Source of the DNA: Xenoacremonium recifei
Lineage: Eukaryota; Ascomycota; Sordariomycetes; Hypocreales; Nectriaceae
Assembly: GCA_012184525.1 (NCBI GenBank)
Contig: WOFQ01000059.1
Coordinates: forward strand, 1 to 64,000
Reading direction: 5' to 3'
Length of the DNA: 64,000 bases
Made by a program: the position numbers and the translations under genes. Of this stretch, positions 11,235 through 23,471 are shown in pieces (positions within the stretch are counted from its first letter, which is position 1; each line of letters opens with the position of its first letter). The notes beneath the pieces are model-generated. The model was not told where the DNA came from. It saw only the letters and a program-made list of their open reading frames with translations, and did not search any database.

Positions 11235-12991
11235 TCAAGGGGCAACAGGCGCCTCAGTCTCCTTGGTGTCCGCAGCAACAACCTTCTGCTTATCGCCAGC
11301 AGTAGTAGTCGCCGAGGCGGCCTTGAACGACTGCTCAAAGTCTGCAATGATATCGTCAATGTGCTCGATACCGACCGAGATTCGGATCAGATCCTCGCTA
11401 ACACCGGAGCTAATCTTCTCCTCGTCTGACAGCTGCTCGTGGGTGGTGGTCCAGGGGCTATGAGGTGTCAACGAATTGGATTCTACTTCTCATTGATACT
11501 GCCGACTTACTGAATGGCCAGCGTCTTCGCATCGCCGACGTTGGCGAGGTTGGAGATGAGCTTGAAGCCGTCCACAACCTGGCTACCGGCAGCGCCACCG
11601 CCCTTCACACCGAAGCTCAGCACACCACCAAAGCCTCGCTTCAGGTACCGCTTGGCCGTCTCATGATAGGGGTGGCTCTCGAGACCCGGGTACGAGACCC
11701 AGCTAACGTACGGGCTCTTCTCAAGGTACTGGGCCACGGCCAAGGCGTTCTGAGCGTGTCGCTCTGCTCGCAAGCTCAGGGTCTCGAGACCGAGGAGTAG
11801 CTGCTGAGCGGCGAAAGGGTTCAGGGTGGCGCCGAGATCGCGGAGGACCTCAACACGGGCGCGGATGATGAAAGTGATGGGGCCGAAGGTATCCCAGAAC
11901 TTGAGGCCATGGTAGCCATCCGAAGGGTCGTTCATCTGGGGGAAGCGGGCAGCATGCTTGCCCCAATCGAACTTGCCCGAGTCCACAACGACACCGCCGA
12001 TGGTAGTGCCATGACCACCAATCCACTTGGTAGCCGAGTGGACGACGATGTCAGCTCCGTGGTCGATGGGCCGGATGAAGTAACCACCAGCTCCAAAGGT
12101 GTTGTCGACCTTCCAGATGTCAGCGCCAGGGGCAGAGCCAGGAGGTGCCTAGATAACACTTACAACCAGGGGAACGCCCTTCTCGTGGGCCACCTTGGCA
12201 ATGGCCTCAAGGTCGGGCACATTGTACCGAGGGTTGCCAATGCTCTCAAGGTAGACAGCCTTGGTCTTGTCGTCGATGGCAGCGGCAATGTCCTCGGGCT
12301 TATCACCGTTGACGAACTTGGTGTCGATGCCAAGGCGGGGCAGGAAGACCTTGAGCTGGTTGTAGGTGCCGCCATAGAGGTTGGAGGTCGACACGATGTT
12401 GTCGCCGGCCTGGGCGAGGGTGCTGATGGCAATAAACTGAGCGGCCTGGCCAGAGGAGGCGGCGAGGGCTGCGACACCGCCTTCGAGAGCAGCAATACGT
12501 TTCTCGAAGACGTCGACAGTGGGCTGCAGACACTCAACGTCAGTGACATGTGTAAGAGTGTAGAAGCGTCAAGGGAGTCCCACGTTCATGATACGGCTGT
12601 AAATGTTGCCAAACTCCTTGAGGCCAAACAGCCTCGCGCCGTGGGCCGAGTCATCAAAGGTGAAGCTCTGGAGGGCGTCAGTGTTGTAGTTCGCATCAAG
12701 CCGGAAAGGACACGCACGGTGGTGGCATAAATGGGAACAGCTCGCGACTTGGTCGTGGGGTCTGGCTCAGCACTGAAATCGCTGCAGTCAGCATCAATTG
12801 TTTTCGAGAGGCGTTGAAGTATTCGTGATGTCTAGACGAGCTGGAGGGGCAGCTTCTACGTCGGAAAAGTTACCCCGCCAGGCCGCCTGGAAGGTCACCG
12901 GCGATGCGAATTGGCAAGAGCGCCCGGAACGGAACTGGACCTACCCCGCGTGGAGCTGCAGCGTCTCAAAGTGCTTCGAAAGGTCCGCCAT
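11235..12991 (-). CDS. O-acetylhomoserine sulfhydrylase
   Basis: Six exons, 12991-12945, 12772-12718, 12667-12584, 12523-12164, 12109-11511 and 11457-11235, give 455 residues. This is a Cys/Met-metabolism PLP enzyme that makes homocysteine from O-acetylhomoserine and sulfide in the cytosol. Key features are the N-terminal FETLQLHAG, PIYATTSFTFDDS, GNIYSRIMNPT, and SGQAAQ. PLP-site features are SNLYGGTYNQ and SATKWIGGHGTT, with Lys210 as the Schiff-base lysine. The C-terminal motif is HPWTTTHEQL, then SVGIEHIDDIIADFEQS. The tail after that is Ala/Thr-rich. Every junction restores a conserved segment in frame, so the model is firm. It resembles fungal Met17/CysD proteins in length and order. 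Confidence 0.93.
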
Positions 12992-14144
12992 GGTCGATTT
13001 GTCTCTTATCGTCTATCAAGATCCCCACACAGAGAATCAAGTATCGCAACTCTATCAAACTCGCAGAGAAGAGGAACATCCAGCAGCCGCAGAGCCACAG
13101 GATTTCTGCCACCCTTTATACCTTGGGCGATCCCCCGCGAACGCTCAGCCGTCCCGCGATGGCATCCCTCCCCCTCCCCCTCCCGCGCCCGAATAGGATT
13201 AAGCTGTGGAGAGCGAGCCAGAGCACGCCATCGCCGTCGAGCTGCTGCTCACGCCGTCCAGCGCGCGCTCATTCGCCGCTGGCCGTTTACGTGTAACCGG
13301 TTGCTAAGACTTCAAGATGCTAGGAAAATCCCTCGTGCGGCGCGGCGCGGGTGCCGGGCGAGAGGGCAATCCGACGTCCGTGTAAGTGGCGGCCAGGGCT
13401 GGAGATGGTGGCAGTCGCGCAGGGAAAGGTTGACGAGGCTTACTTGGGTAATTCCTGACTACGGCTTGGAGGAAACTTTACGTACTGCGGGAGGGTCATA
13501 GCGAGCCAGCTCTCGAAACCTCGACATCGGTCAACGGGATGGTTGCCCGACAGCTGGAATAGGTCGCCCGATCTCCATGACCAATGCCCACCGCGAATGG
13601 TGCAATCCAGCCATAGCCTGACCGGGCCCGTTGACGATATCAATTCCTTTCAGCTCGACTCCCCGCTAAGGATTGAGTGTCCGTTGTCGCAGTCGCTGCG
13701 TGGGTTGACCATGGGCTCGTACGACTAAGCCCATTAAAAGACGTATGTTTCATGACTAGGGTGAATTGCTGGGCCGTCGACCATAGGCCCGATTTTCGCT
13801 TTTCTTTGACGGTCACGACATCGAAATCCAAGGCTAAAGCTTGAAGTAAGTTGGCGGGGGCCATTTTGATTCATGTTTCCGTATGTATATGGTTGGTCAT
13901 GACCTGCCGTCTCCCCATCCCTTAGTGTCGTTATTCTCCCAATCAAATATAAGTAGGTATCCGTAGGCCAGACCCGAGTGTTGTCCTAGCCCCCAATTCA
14001 TATATCCCATAATATCAGCCCATCGTCAAGATGGTACTCCCAAACGCCAGCCATTATCATGACACATCCAATTCCAGACCCAAGCCCTGCTGAAGCATTC
14101 TAGCTTCGAGCAACGTATATAAAAACATTTGCAATCCGTTGTCG
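12992..14144. other. Intergenic region
   Basis: The promoter side of the sulfhydrylase gene and the 3' side of the MARVEL-type gene. Frames found here are antisense shadows or low-complexity (for example a Pro-rich run near 13,150). No gene is supported. Confidence 0.55.
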
Positions 14145-14669
14145 TTATACCTCCCGCATCTGTCGTTCTTCGCCGAGCGGTTTCCTCAGACCAGCCTTGA
14201 AAAGCTCCTTTGCCATGAAGATGGTACTCGCAATCCATGCCGTAAACTGCCCCGCCGCCACGATAGCAGCGGCCCGACCAGACGCACAGACTGGGCCATT
14301 GCAGAACACCAGCTGGCTGAGGAAGACTGTCAAGGCGATGAACCCGGCAAAGTAAAAGACCGTGTTGGTGAGCTCGAGGGCCAGTGACGGGTATGGATGG
14401 GCCAGCCGTGGTGCGTATCGGGGCACCGCTTCTAGATAAACGACTGAAAATAACGAGAAGATGGAGGCGAAGATGAGAAAGTTGAACGGCGACGGCGATG
14501 CCACTCTAGCAGCGAGCATGAACCAGTGGATGACTGTCATTGAGATCGTCAGCATCCAGAACCCTCAGTTCAGAACCAAGGCAGCCCTACCATATCCACT
14601 GAGAGCAAGATTCGCCAAAGCAAAGAGGACCTGCAGCACTCGGAGGCCGATAACGATAGCCCGGCTCAT
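14145..14669 (-). CDS. MARVEL-type four-helix membrane protein
   Basis: Two exons, 14669-14591 and 14533-14145, with a 57-nt intron (branch CTGAC). They give 155 residues. Four hydrophobic segments are visible: IVIGLRVLQVLFALANLALSG, the FNFLIFASIFSLFSVVYL segment, the TVFYFAGFIALTVFLSQLV segment, and the AAAIVAAGQFTAWIASTIFMA segment. The spacing and the RxLQ start of helix 1 match fungal MARVEL-domain proteins (Pfam PF01284, Nce102-like group), which act in membrane microdomains such as eisosomes. The paired cysteines in NGPVCAS are in the expected loop. The C-terminal tail is short and charged (GEERQMREV). The subfamily and partner proteins cannot be assigned from sequence alone. Confidence 0.78.
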
Positions 14670-17407
14670 GATCACAATGAGGCCGGACAGAGCCGCTTCA
14701 GCACATCAAAAGAGAGGGGTTTGCGACAGAGCCAAGCACGATGGCGTTCAGGATCCGAATCAGAATGAGCACGCCGAGAAGACGAAAATTCGAGGAGGGC
14801 CTGATAACGGAGAGAGGAAAAAAGCAGGCGTGGAGATTTCTATATAAACCAGCCCGATGTTCCCAAGACACGATGTGGGGAACGATGATGTCTAACCAGG
14901 GAGAACGAGCGAGAAAGAGGCCGAGGAGGCAAAAAAATGCGAATGCAAGAAGAAGGGGAAAACAAAGCAGAACAAAAGGGAGCCGAAAACCCAGAGGACG
15001 GCCCTTTTCAAATTGGGTTTTCTGGCAGAGGAACGTCGATCGTGGAGCAGGACGGCCTGCTCGCAGCATGGCATTCAAGCATCCCCATGATGACGGTCTG
15101 AGACTGCACGTCAATTTGAAACGGCGAGTTCCAGGGGCCCAGCTATGCGAATGGAGTCCAGCCGTCCGTCATGGATGCTGGGATATGGGGCCATCACCAG
15201 CGATGGCGTCGCGGCAGCAGGGCCAGTTCCGTGGTTGCAGGGACGAGCCGCATCAATGCCGAGAAGTCAGAGGCTCTATCTCCTCTCTCTCCAAGCTCCG
15301 GGTTGCCTCTGCCGACCGGCGAGGAATGCCATCTCGGCAAGGGTCCCACTGGCCCAGCAGCGTGTCGGGCAATATCCCCGCGATGCTGGCCCGGCGAGTC
15401 TCAGGCGTCGCTGCAGATCAAGAGCCGGCGAGGAATGCTGCACGGCTACGCGGATGGATCAAATGCGCGGTGAGGGAGGGAGAGCACTTGCTATTCTGTC
15501 GATGCTCGATGGCTGGGGGCGTCTCTCCGGGCGTTCTCGAAGTCGATAACCCACAGGATCAGCGCCATAGCGCAGCTGCGAACCAGACTTGCTGGGCTAG
15601 GAAGCTAGGTCCCGGGGCTGGTTAGACACAAGCAAGCATAAAAACAAGCAAAACGGCAAGACAAGATGCCAAGGAGTGGCCGCTGAGGTTGCATCTCGCC
15701 ATCGGCTGCACTGGCAGTCCGGGCTATCGTGCATCGTCTTCTGTTTGATCGCGATTCACCACTAGGCGTAGCTCGCTGGGTAGCATTACTCCGGCGTCGG
15801 ATCGCCCACCGGCCGTCTCGAGACAATCGCTTCCGAGTGATAGAGCTCTGGTCGGCAAGCAAGGGACGGATGGCTCGGTTGCATTATGCGCGGTAGCATT
15901 GCTCTGCTGCTCTGTGCTGGGTTGGAGTGTATGCCCGCTGGAATCCCGAGCAGAAGGTCCCTGGAAGTTGCATGCCACCTACCTGAACAGCTCGACAACC
16001 ACATGGCGAGAGGGCAGTGCACTTGGTGAATGCAACGGCGGGTGTCGGCCTCTTTAACGTACCATCGAGAAAAGGAGGTCAGGGTAAGCAAGGACTGAAA
16101 CCTCCTTTCACATGCAACTGAAAGGGGGCCAGCGGACTTGCTGGTACAGAGTACATAATGCGCACTAACAGCACCCGCCACGAGTCAAGCCACTGGCGGT
16201 ATTGGACGCCCGGAGTTTGGGACAACATGCCTGCGCTGTGATGCAGTCTGTCGGCGAAGGATGAATAGGCGTCTCTCCTGTTGGCTTACTGGTCTGCTTC
16301 TGGCAGGTGATCCAAGTCTGTTGGCCAGCAGCAGCCGAGGAAGCCTCCACACCCGCGACCTGGAGCGCATCTTGCCCCCAGATTTTGCCTGTCATGATGC
16401 ATCCGCGGGGCGCAGGTTCCTGCTGTTAGCGCGCTCGTAGTGCCACGACCTGGATCTGCGCCTGGCCGGCCGAGTGTCACGAGGGAAGGACGAACGCCAG
16501 CGGCCAGCGAGCACGAGGACCGAAAGAGGCCATGTTTTGCTTGTGATAGATGCATGCATGCGCCAAAGTCCCCCTCAAAGTTCTGACGCTTCAGGGCTCC
16601 TGGTGGCCTCACAGGGCGGTGTCCAGCGCCTCATCCCCTATCGCTGCAGTAAGATTAATGACTCCCCCTCTGTTCGTTGAAACCCGGGTAGGCGCGATCT
16701 GATGGGTTTCCCGCGCTCCTGCACTCGCCTGCCCTCCAGTCGCCTCGGTCCAGGTTGCAGAACTCCACCAGCGTCCAAACTTCATCTCTCCAATGCCCCT
16801 CACCACATCTCCGTGATCCGTGATACCTCGCCCAGTCAAGGCCTGGCTAGTCCGCCTCCAACATGGCGCGCCCCCGACGGTCCCTCCCCATCTCCAAACC
16901 TCCTCGGCTCCTCGTCCTCAGACGGAGCCTTCGCCCGTCCGCTGGCCAATCCCCCTCGCCGCAATTCCCCATGTGGCGCCCCCGAGGTAGCCCCAAGCCG
17001 TCCCCAGAGGGACCTTAGGGCCCCCCCATCCGTCGTCATCCTTGCAACCCTCACGCCAGTGCCGCTCTAAGACGCCTGCAAATCTGGGGCTGCCGAGGCT
17101 CGGGGGGTGCGGTGCTTGATTTCCCCGTTGCGGCCCTCGAGAGAGTGCGAGGACTGAAGTGCCATCATCCTGCTTATAGTCTGGGTGTGGACGAGGTTGC
17201 TTGGAACACCATTTCTCGTCGTGGTCCCTCTCCCTGCCCTGGCTCCCGTTCCCGTCTCCGTGTCTCCTTTAGTCTTTCCCCCCTCAACAGAGCTCCAACT
17301 CTGTTCAGCCTTGTCTAGTTTGAACTCCTGTGCAGCAGCCCTCCCTGCCTCGAGTGTCCTCCGAAGACCACGACTCGAGAACCCGCCCCAATCGCCATCC
17401 TCCCATC
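14670..17407. other. Long gene-free stretch (2.7 kb)
   Basis: No frame gives a recognisable protein or a convincing splice chain. Many overlapping short frames on both strands are composition-driven. From about 16,700 the plus strand becomes C/T-rich, consistent with promoter and leader of the acyl-CoA synthetase gene. A non-coding RNA cannot be excluded. Confidence 0.5.
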
Positions 17408-19647
17408 ATGGCTACTCAAAGAGACCCCGATGCTTTCTTGAAGAGGCTGTCGACCCTTCCGCCGGCCGGCTCTCCCTACGGTGTCCCCGTCCCGGGCTCT
17501 GAAAAACCAGGTCGCAGCGCCATCTACCGACATTGGGCCGTTCGCGACGAGCCCTTGCTGACCACTCTCGACCCTGAAATCCAGTCGATCCACGATGTTT
17601 TCGAGGCCTCGGTGCAAAGACGGCCGAATGCTAGGTGCTTCGGTACTCGCCACTGGAACGCCCAGGCACAGAAGTGGGAGGACAAATACGACTGGCTGAC
17701 CTACGCCGAAGCTGACAAGCGACGAAAGAACTTCGGCGCTGGCATTGTCGAGATACACAAGGCCATCAATTATCCCAAGGACAAATACGGCGTCGGGCTT
17801 TGGGCGCAGAACCGCCTCGAGTGGCAGCTCACCGGTATGTATGACAACAGAAATTGTCCTCGGACCCCTGTCCACTGACGCCCGCCTTTGAAACGCAGAT
17901 CTCGGAGTTGCAACCCAGTCCCTCTATACCGTCTCACTGTATGAGACTCTGGGTCCCGAGACGACGGAATACATCGTCAACCACGCTGAGCTCGCCTGCG
18001 TCGTCTGCTCGCTCCCTCACATTCCCGTCCTCCTCAAGCTGGCCCCCCGACTCCCCGGGCTCAAGCTGATCGTATCACTGGACCCTCTCGATCATGGCGA
18101 GCTGGCCACTCACACCAAAGCTGCCGTCTTGAACGACATCGCCTCCCAGCATGGAATTCAGATTTATTCCATGCAGCAGGTCGAAGAGATAGGCGCCAGG
18201 TCTGGGCGACCCGTGCGACCCCCGCGCGCCGACGACATCTGCACCATCAACTACACCTCAGGGACAACGGGAATGCCCAAGGGAGTCCTCATCACGCAGG
18301 GCAATGCAGTCTCTGCTGTCTCAGCAGGTCGAGCAAACAAGACCATTGGTCCCAAGGACGTTCACATGTCATACCTGCCTCTGGCCCACATCTACGGCCG
18401 TCTCGTCGATCAGATTGCTCTCGCCGAGGGTAGCGCTGTGGGCTTCTTCCGAGGAGATATCCTGGGATTGGTTGACGATATGAAGATTCTCCAGCCTACA
18501 AGCTTCATCTCTGTCCCACGACTATTCAATCGCTTTAACTCGGCGATCCGAACAGCCACTGTTAATGCCGAGGGCGTTAAAGGCGCTCTATCCCGCCACG
18601 TCATTAACACGAAGAAGGCTTCTATGCGGGCGCCACTCGGAAAGGCATGTAACACTCATCTGCTTTACGACAGGATCTGGACACCCAAGGTCAAGGCGGC
18701 TGTCGGTTTGAACAGGGTGCACACTATGGTTAGCGGCAGTGCCCAGTTGGACCCTGATGTCCAGCAGTTCTTGTGCGCGGCCTTTGCCAGCGAGTTCTAC
18801 CAGGGCTACGGCATGACCGAGACCTACGCTTGCGGAACTATTCAGCGAAAGGGCGATTTCTCGACCGGTAATATCGGTAGCCCTCTGCCCTGCATTGAAC
18901 TCTGCCTCGAGTCTGTGCCTGAATTTGAGTATACGGTGGACGACAAGCCTAACCCCAGAGGCGAGCTCTTGCTACGGGGGCCTGTCGTCTTCTCGGAGTA
19001 CTATAAGAACCCGGAGGAAACAGCAAAGTCGTTTGATGCCGATGGATGGTTCCACAGCGGTGACATTGCTGAGGTCGACAAGATGGGTCGGTTCAAGATT
19101 GTCGACCGCAAGAAGAATGTTCTGAAACTGTCTCAAGGCGAATATATCTCGCCAGAGCGCATTGAAAACGTTTATCTTGCAGGCACAAACCTCGTCAACA
19201 TGGCATTCGTGCATGGCGAAGGCACGAAGTCGGCTCTGGTGGGTATCTTCGGCATTGACGTGGAGCACTTCGCGCCTTTTGCCAGTCAGATTCTCCAGGA
19301 GTCGATTACCCCTAGCGACGTTGCAGCTGTCAAAGCCGCCGCCAACCACGAGAAGGTCAAGGCCAAGTTCCTCAAGCAACTGGATGCCATTGCCAAGAGC
19401 CATAAGTTTAACAGCTTCGAGAAAGTGCGTAACGTTCAGCTCGAAGTCGACCCATTTACCGTCGATAATGAGCTTCTTACACCGACGTAAGTCTATATAA
19501 ACCTTTCAGAGCACGTGGAGACACAGCTAACAAGCTTACAGTCTGAAGTTGAAGCGTCCGCAAGCTGCTAAGGCGTTCCGGGGGGCTATTGACCGCATGT
19601 ACGAGGAGTTAGAGGCTTCAGAAGGGGCTAGCAAAAGCAAACTGTAA
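17408..19647 (+). CDS. Long-chain acyl-CoA synthetase, peroxisomal (PTS1 SKL)
   Basis: Three exons, 17408-17834, 17899-19486 and 19542-19647, give 706 residues. It activates fatty acids to acyl-CoA with ATP. AMP-binding motif I is YTSGTTGMPKG (261-271). GYGMTET, the GWFHSGDIAEVD region and the FKIVDRKKN motif are all present, and ISPERIENVY follows. The last three residues are SKL, a canonical peroxisomal targeting signal type 1, so the product should feed beta-oxidation in peroxisomes, as yeast Faa2 does. The final intron starts GTAAGT and sits only 34 codons from the end. If it is retained, translation stops at once (ACG TAA) and SKL is lost. The start gives the usual N-terminal length. Confidence 0.92.
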
Positions 19648-20307
19648 GATGTAGACAAGTGAAGGGGTTTTGGGTATTGTTTTGGGGCGTCGGGCATTGT
19701 ATTCCTAGCCGGAGGCGGGACGGCGCACTTGTAGTTCAGAGCCCACTGACAACGCCTTGGTCGTCACAGCGAGTGTTAGTTCCAACGTACCATGACAACA
19801 TTGATTGCATGTCTGTTCATATCATGTCTCCTGTGATTCAATCCATTTGATCAATTGACTTGGATAAAAGTGAAGCCATTATGAAGGGGATATATCTTAT
19901 AAGTTTATAAGGTTACTTTATAGCTATATTCTTTCTTATTTAACTATTTTAGAAACTATTCAATACTAAATAAGTTATAAGTATCTTTTAGATGCATTTT
20001 CAGCCTGCTTAATAGGTATAAGCTTTGCTTATAATCACTGTAAAGCCTATAAAGGAAGTAGCGCCCCTCTAAGGCTATTTCGGCCTCATTAATGTTTCTC
20101 CGCTAGCCTTGCTGGGGCAACCCTTTGTTCTAACTCTTCAAAGAACAGCAACCTATAAACACCAGTGAAACAGCCTCATGGGGTAAGTTATAGCTCCCTT
20201 TCAACCTAATATCACTCCACTCAACGCGTCGCGTGCTATAAGCTTGCGATGAACACGTTTATTGGCCTTTAACCTCCTTTCTGCGTGCTATCTCCTTGCA
20301 ACTCCTG
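19648..20307. other. Intergenic region with AT-rich islet
   Basis: The first part is the 3' flank of the acyl-CoA synthetase. From about 19,850 to 20,060 the sequence becomes strongly AT-rich, with many TTATAA-type words, unlike anything around it. The remainder leads into the WD40 gene. No coding frame is seen. Confidence 0.6.
19850..20060. repeat. AT-rich islet, possible RIP-mutated relic
   Basis: About 210 bases of very AT-rich, TpA-rich sequence stand between GC-balanced genes. In Pezizomycotina such islets often come from repeat-induced point mutation of transposon copies. No terminal repeats or coding remnants are visible, so the origin is inferred. Confidence 0.4.
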
Positions 20308-23300
20308 ATGAGCTTTGCGCTTACAGCTACGTCTACCAGGCCCGCGACCTTCGGCCAATCGTCGCCGGCGCTCGCGGCCGCCATCGCGAGTACAAGGTCG
20401 CCATTCGCCCCGGTTGCTGCTTCAGTGGCAGCGGCAGCGACAGCAGCGACAACAAATCATGACGAAGCGCCTCCGGCAAAGAGACGACGCGTGGAGGAAA
20501 CACATCAAACGCGCGCGCGAAGCATCACCGAGTGTCTCCGAGAACAGGTAGTTCCTCATGTGGTCTTTGTGACGCGAGTGCTACCGGAGAGTGTGTACCG
20601 GACCAAGGCAATAGCTTACAAGGTAAGGGACAGAGCCGGAATTGTGATTGTTAAGGTGCTAACCATGGAAATAGGCCGTTGCGGATCTGGCGCGGACATC
20701 ATGGTTTCGAACGCGATGGGCAGAGACTAATGGCTATCTACCACCGCAGGACGAAGAGGAGATAAAGGCGCGGGTTATGGAGGCAGTCAAGCTTATGAAG
20801 GAAGATAAGGTACGGCCCATTGGAGCTGGAATTTGGCGAATATTCTGACCCGTTGGCGAAATAGGAGTTCCTCGTTCAGCAAGACACCGAGACGGAGATC
20901 GAGTCCGTGAGCACCGACTCCGATGAGAGTGAAGAGCCTCAGAGTGAATCACGGCAGCCATTAACGCAACCCCAACCTCAATTCCAATCAGCAACGTCAC
21001 AGAATCAGCCCCCAGCTTTCACAGGTCGTCGAATATTCAAGCTCCGCAAGCAACAAACCGGACTTCGATCGAATAACAAGTGGTTCCAGCTGAATCATCG
21101 GCCATACAGAAGTGCAGCTGAGCGGGCGGCCATCGCCAAGGGGGCGAGCCGCCCAATCAGACCTCCTATAGGCTTTGATAGGTCGGACTCGCAGCCAACG
21201 GTGTATCATGTGGACTTCACCCCTGAAGAGGTCAGCCAGATCGCAAAATGCTTGAGCAAGTATCATTCAAGCCCAGTTCCGGCAACCCACGAAGGTCTTG
21301 CAAGACTTTGTCCATATTACAACATCCCTACATTACTTGGGAATCGGCTCAAAGGCCGATCGGTGGAGGACATCCGGAACTTCTGCTCCGATTTACTTGC
21401 TGGCCAAACCTCATCGGCCCCTGATGACCTACGCGTTCTTTCAATCAGCCAGGAGAATGCCGACAACAAGCGCAGCGAGGCGGTCAGGGCAAGTCGGATA
21501 CCTTCCTTGTTGTTCGCTCGCGAGATAGAGGGCAATGCTGGATTTGGACGGACCCGACAGTACGAGAATATTCAGAATGAACTGAAGAAAGCTCACGAGG
21601 ACGGTCTCCAGGTTGTCGCGGAGTACACCAACTGTGCGGGAGACATCACGACAGGGGCGTGGGTGAGCAATGACAGCTGGATCTGCGGCACCACCACGCA
21701 CTCGGATACGCACAACCAGCAATATAATAAGCCCGGTAACCTCTTGCTCTGTTCGTCGACTGCTGGAACTCTACGAGCCTTTCCGGATCACCGCATACCG
21801 CGGCCCATCGTTGATAAGGGGGAGAACTCTACGGACGCCATGCGGCAAAGCCAGGATCCATGGCTTTACTCATCAGTAGTGTCGTCTGACTACGACCCCA
21901 TCAACGGCTTGGCATACACATCGAGCTTTGACAAAACGGTAAAAGCCTGGAAGGTCGAGGGTCAGACGATGAAGGCTCTAGCAACTTGGCAACACACGGG
22001 CAACGTCAATTTCGTTGCTGCCGCCAAGGACGGATCGGGTCGAGTTGCAACAGGTGCTGATGCGCCCAACTCGGTACGTATTTACACTATTGACCGGGCC
22101 AACCCTTCACAAAGCACCTATCAATCCTTCGGGTGCTCACGAACCGATGCATTTTACACGGATAAGTGGGCGTATTTCCCGGCGACGATGCAATGGGGTA
22201 CTTCTAAGTGGACGCACCACTTGCTGTTGGTGGGATGGTCTCCGCGAAGCTACAGAGGAGATGATATGGATATCCCCGAGGAGAAACGCAACTCGGGCGA
22301 GATCACGCTGTGGGATGCGAACCAGGGCCGCCGCATCCCGGTCATGACAGCATCAACGGCCAACGTCTTCGAAATGCTATGGCATCCGACCTTGCCACGC
22401 TTCATTGTCGCGACCACACCGACCAACTTCAAGGTCGAGCCAGGCGTTCGAACACAAGTCCATGTCTTCCAGCTGGACCAGGAGCGAGATGATGGCGGAT
22501 ACCAGCAATACCAAGCGCTGGACTGTCTGGCCTCCGACATCAACGAGCTCACCGTCATGCCGAATTCTTTCAGGCACGCGTATATCACGGCCGCTTGCAC
22601 GGATGGGAAGGTCTACGTTTGGGACACAGCACTCGGCGACCAACCTATTCACATCCTGAAGCATGGCGACCCCCTGGAGGAGCCCATCGGCGACCGCGAG
22701 AAGGAGGACACGGGCGTCAAGTTCACGGCCTGGGGCACCTCTCCGGATCGGTTCTACACAGGATCAAGCGACGGGGTGGTCAAAGTATGGAACGTCCGTA
22801 AGAGGCGCAGCCCCTTTATACGCGACCTGCTCGAGGCCCCCGGCCCTATATCGTTCGGTGCGTTTTCACCGGACTCCTCGAAACTGGCCGTGGGTGACGC
22901 CACAGGCCGCTTGTACATGCTCTCGGTGGACAAGCGCGACGAACCGGAATCACACTCGATGATCATCCCCGGAACGACCCGCCGCGTCCGCCGGCCCCGG
23001 CCGTACATCCCGCACCCGGAACCGCCACCCCCGGATGCCGAAGTCTCCGACCAGGCCGACTCCATCGGGGCATATACTCGGCAGACGTACCTCGATTCGC
23101 AGCAGCTCGTCTTGTCGGGCAACCCCGTCATCGGCGCGGTACAAGGCCCTCGCTACGCTTCCACAGCGCTCTTCCGGCGCGAAGCACATCGCGATCTTGA
23201 TCCGAACATGCCTCTCCTCGCAGACTTCGAGCGTCTCCAACGAGAAAGCGAGGCTTCCAGCCGGGGAACACGTCGCCGCAGCATGCGCCGCCTCCGCGCT

Positions 23301-23471
23301 CCCGCATCCCCAAACACACGCCTCACGGACATCCACACCGCGAACACAGAGCGAGATCTCGATATCGAGGCCCTGGGTGACGACGAAATGAGAGACTTGG
23401 TCCGCGCGGGGGCGCTGTTGACGGTGGAGGAGGACTGGGGCTTTGCGTATGAAGAGATGCCTGAGATTTAG
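20308..23471 (+). CDS. WD40-repeat protein with basic N-terminus
   Basis: Three exons, 20308-20622, 20675-20809 and 20865-23471, give about 1,018 residues. Introns are 52 and 55 nt with GT-AG ends, and both junctions are phase 0. The N-terminal part is Ala/Ser/Thr-rich with a nuclear-localisation-like PAKRRR and an acidic TDSDESEE stretch. The long third exon holds WD40 blades, recognised by LAYTSSFDKTVKAWKV, KVYVWDTALG and FYTGSSDGVVKVWNVRK. A Pro/Arg-rich segment and an acidic C-terminus follow. WD40 propellers are protein-docking scaffolds. The nuclear signal suggests a chromatin or RNA-related role, but no orthologue is claimed. The start is uncertain: an ATG directly followed by a GTAAGT donor lies at 20,178, but joining it puts the next exon in a frame that stops. 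Confidence 0.75.

Noticed and set aside
11909..12730. A 273-codon plus-strand frame
   Set aside because: Antisense shadow of O-acetylhomoserine sulfhydrylase exons 3-5.
14741..15625. A 294-codon plus-strand frame
   Set aside because: Very Arg-rich, no domain, no supporting splice chain, and overlaps the promoter of the MARVEL-type gene.
20178..20326. Possible tiny first exon (ATGGG followed by GTAAGT) for the WD40 gene
   Set aside because: Joining it to the acceptor before 20,327 puts the next exon in a frame that stops at 20,462. The ATG at 20,308 keeps the long frame.
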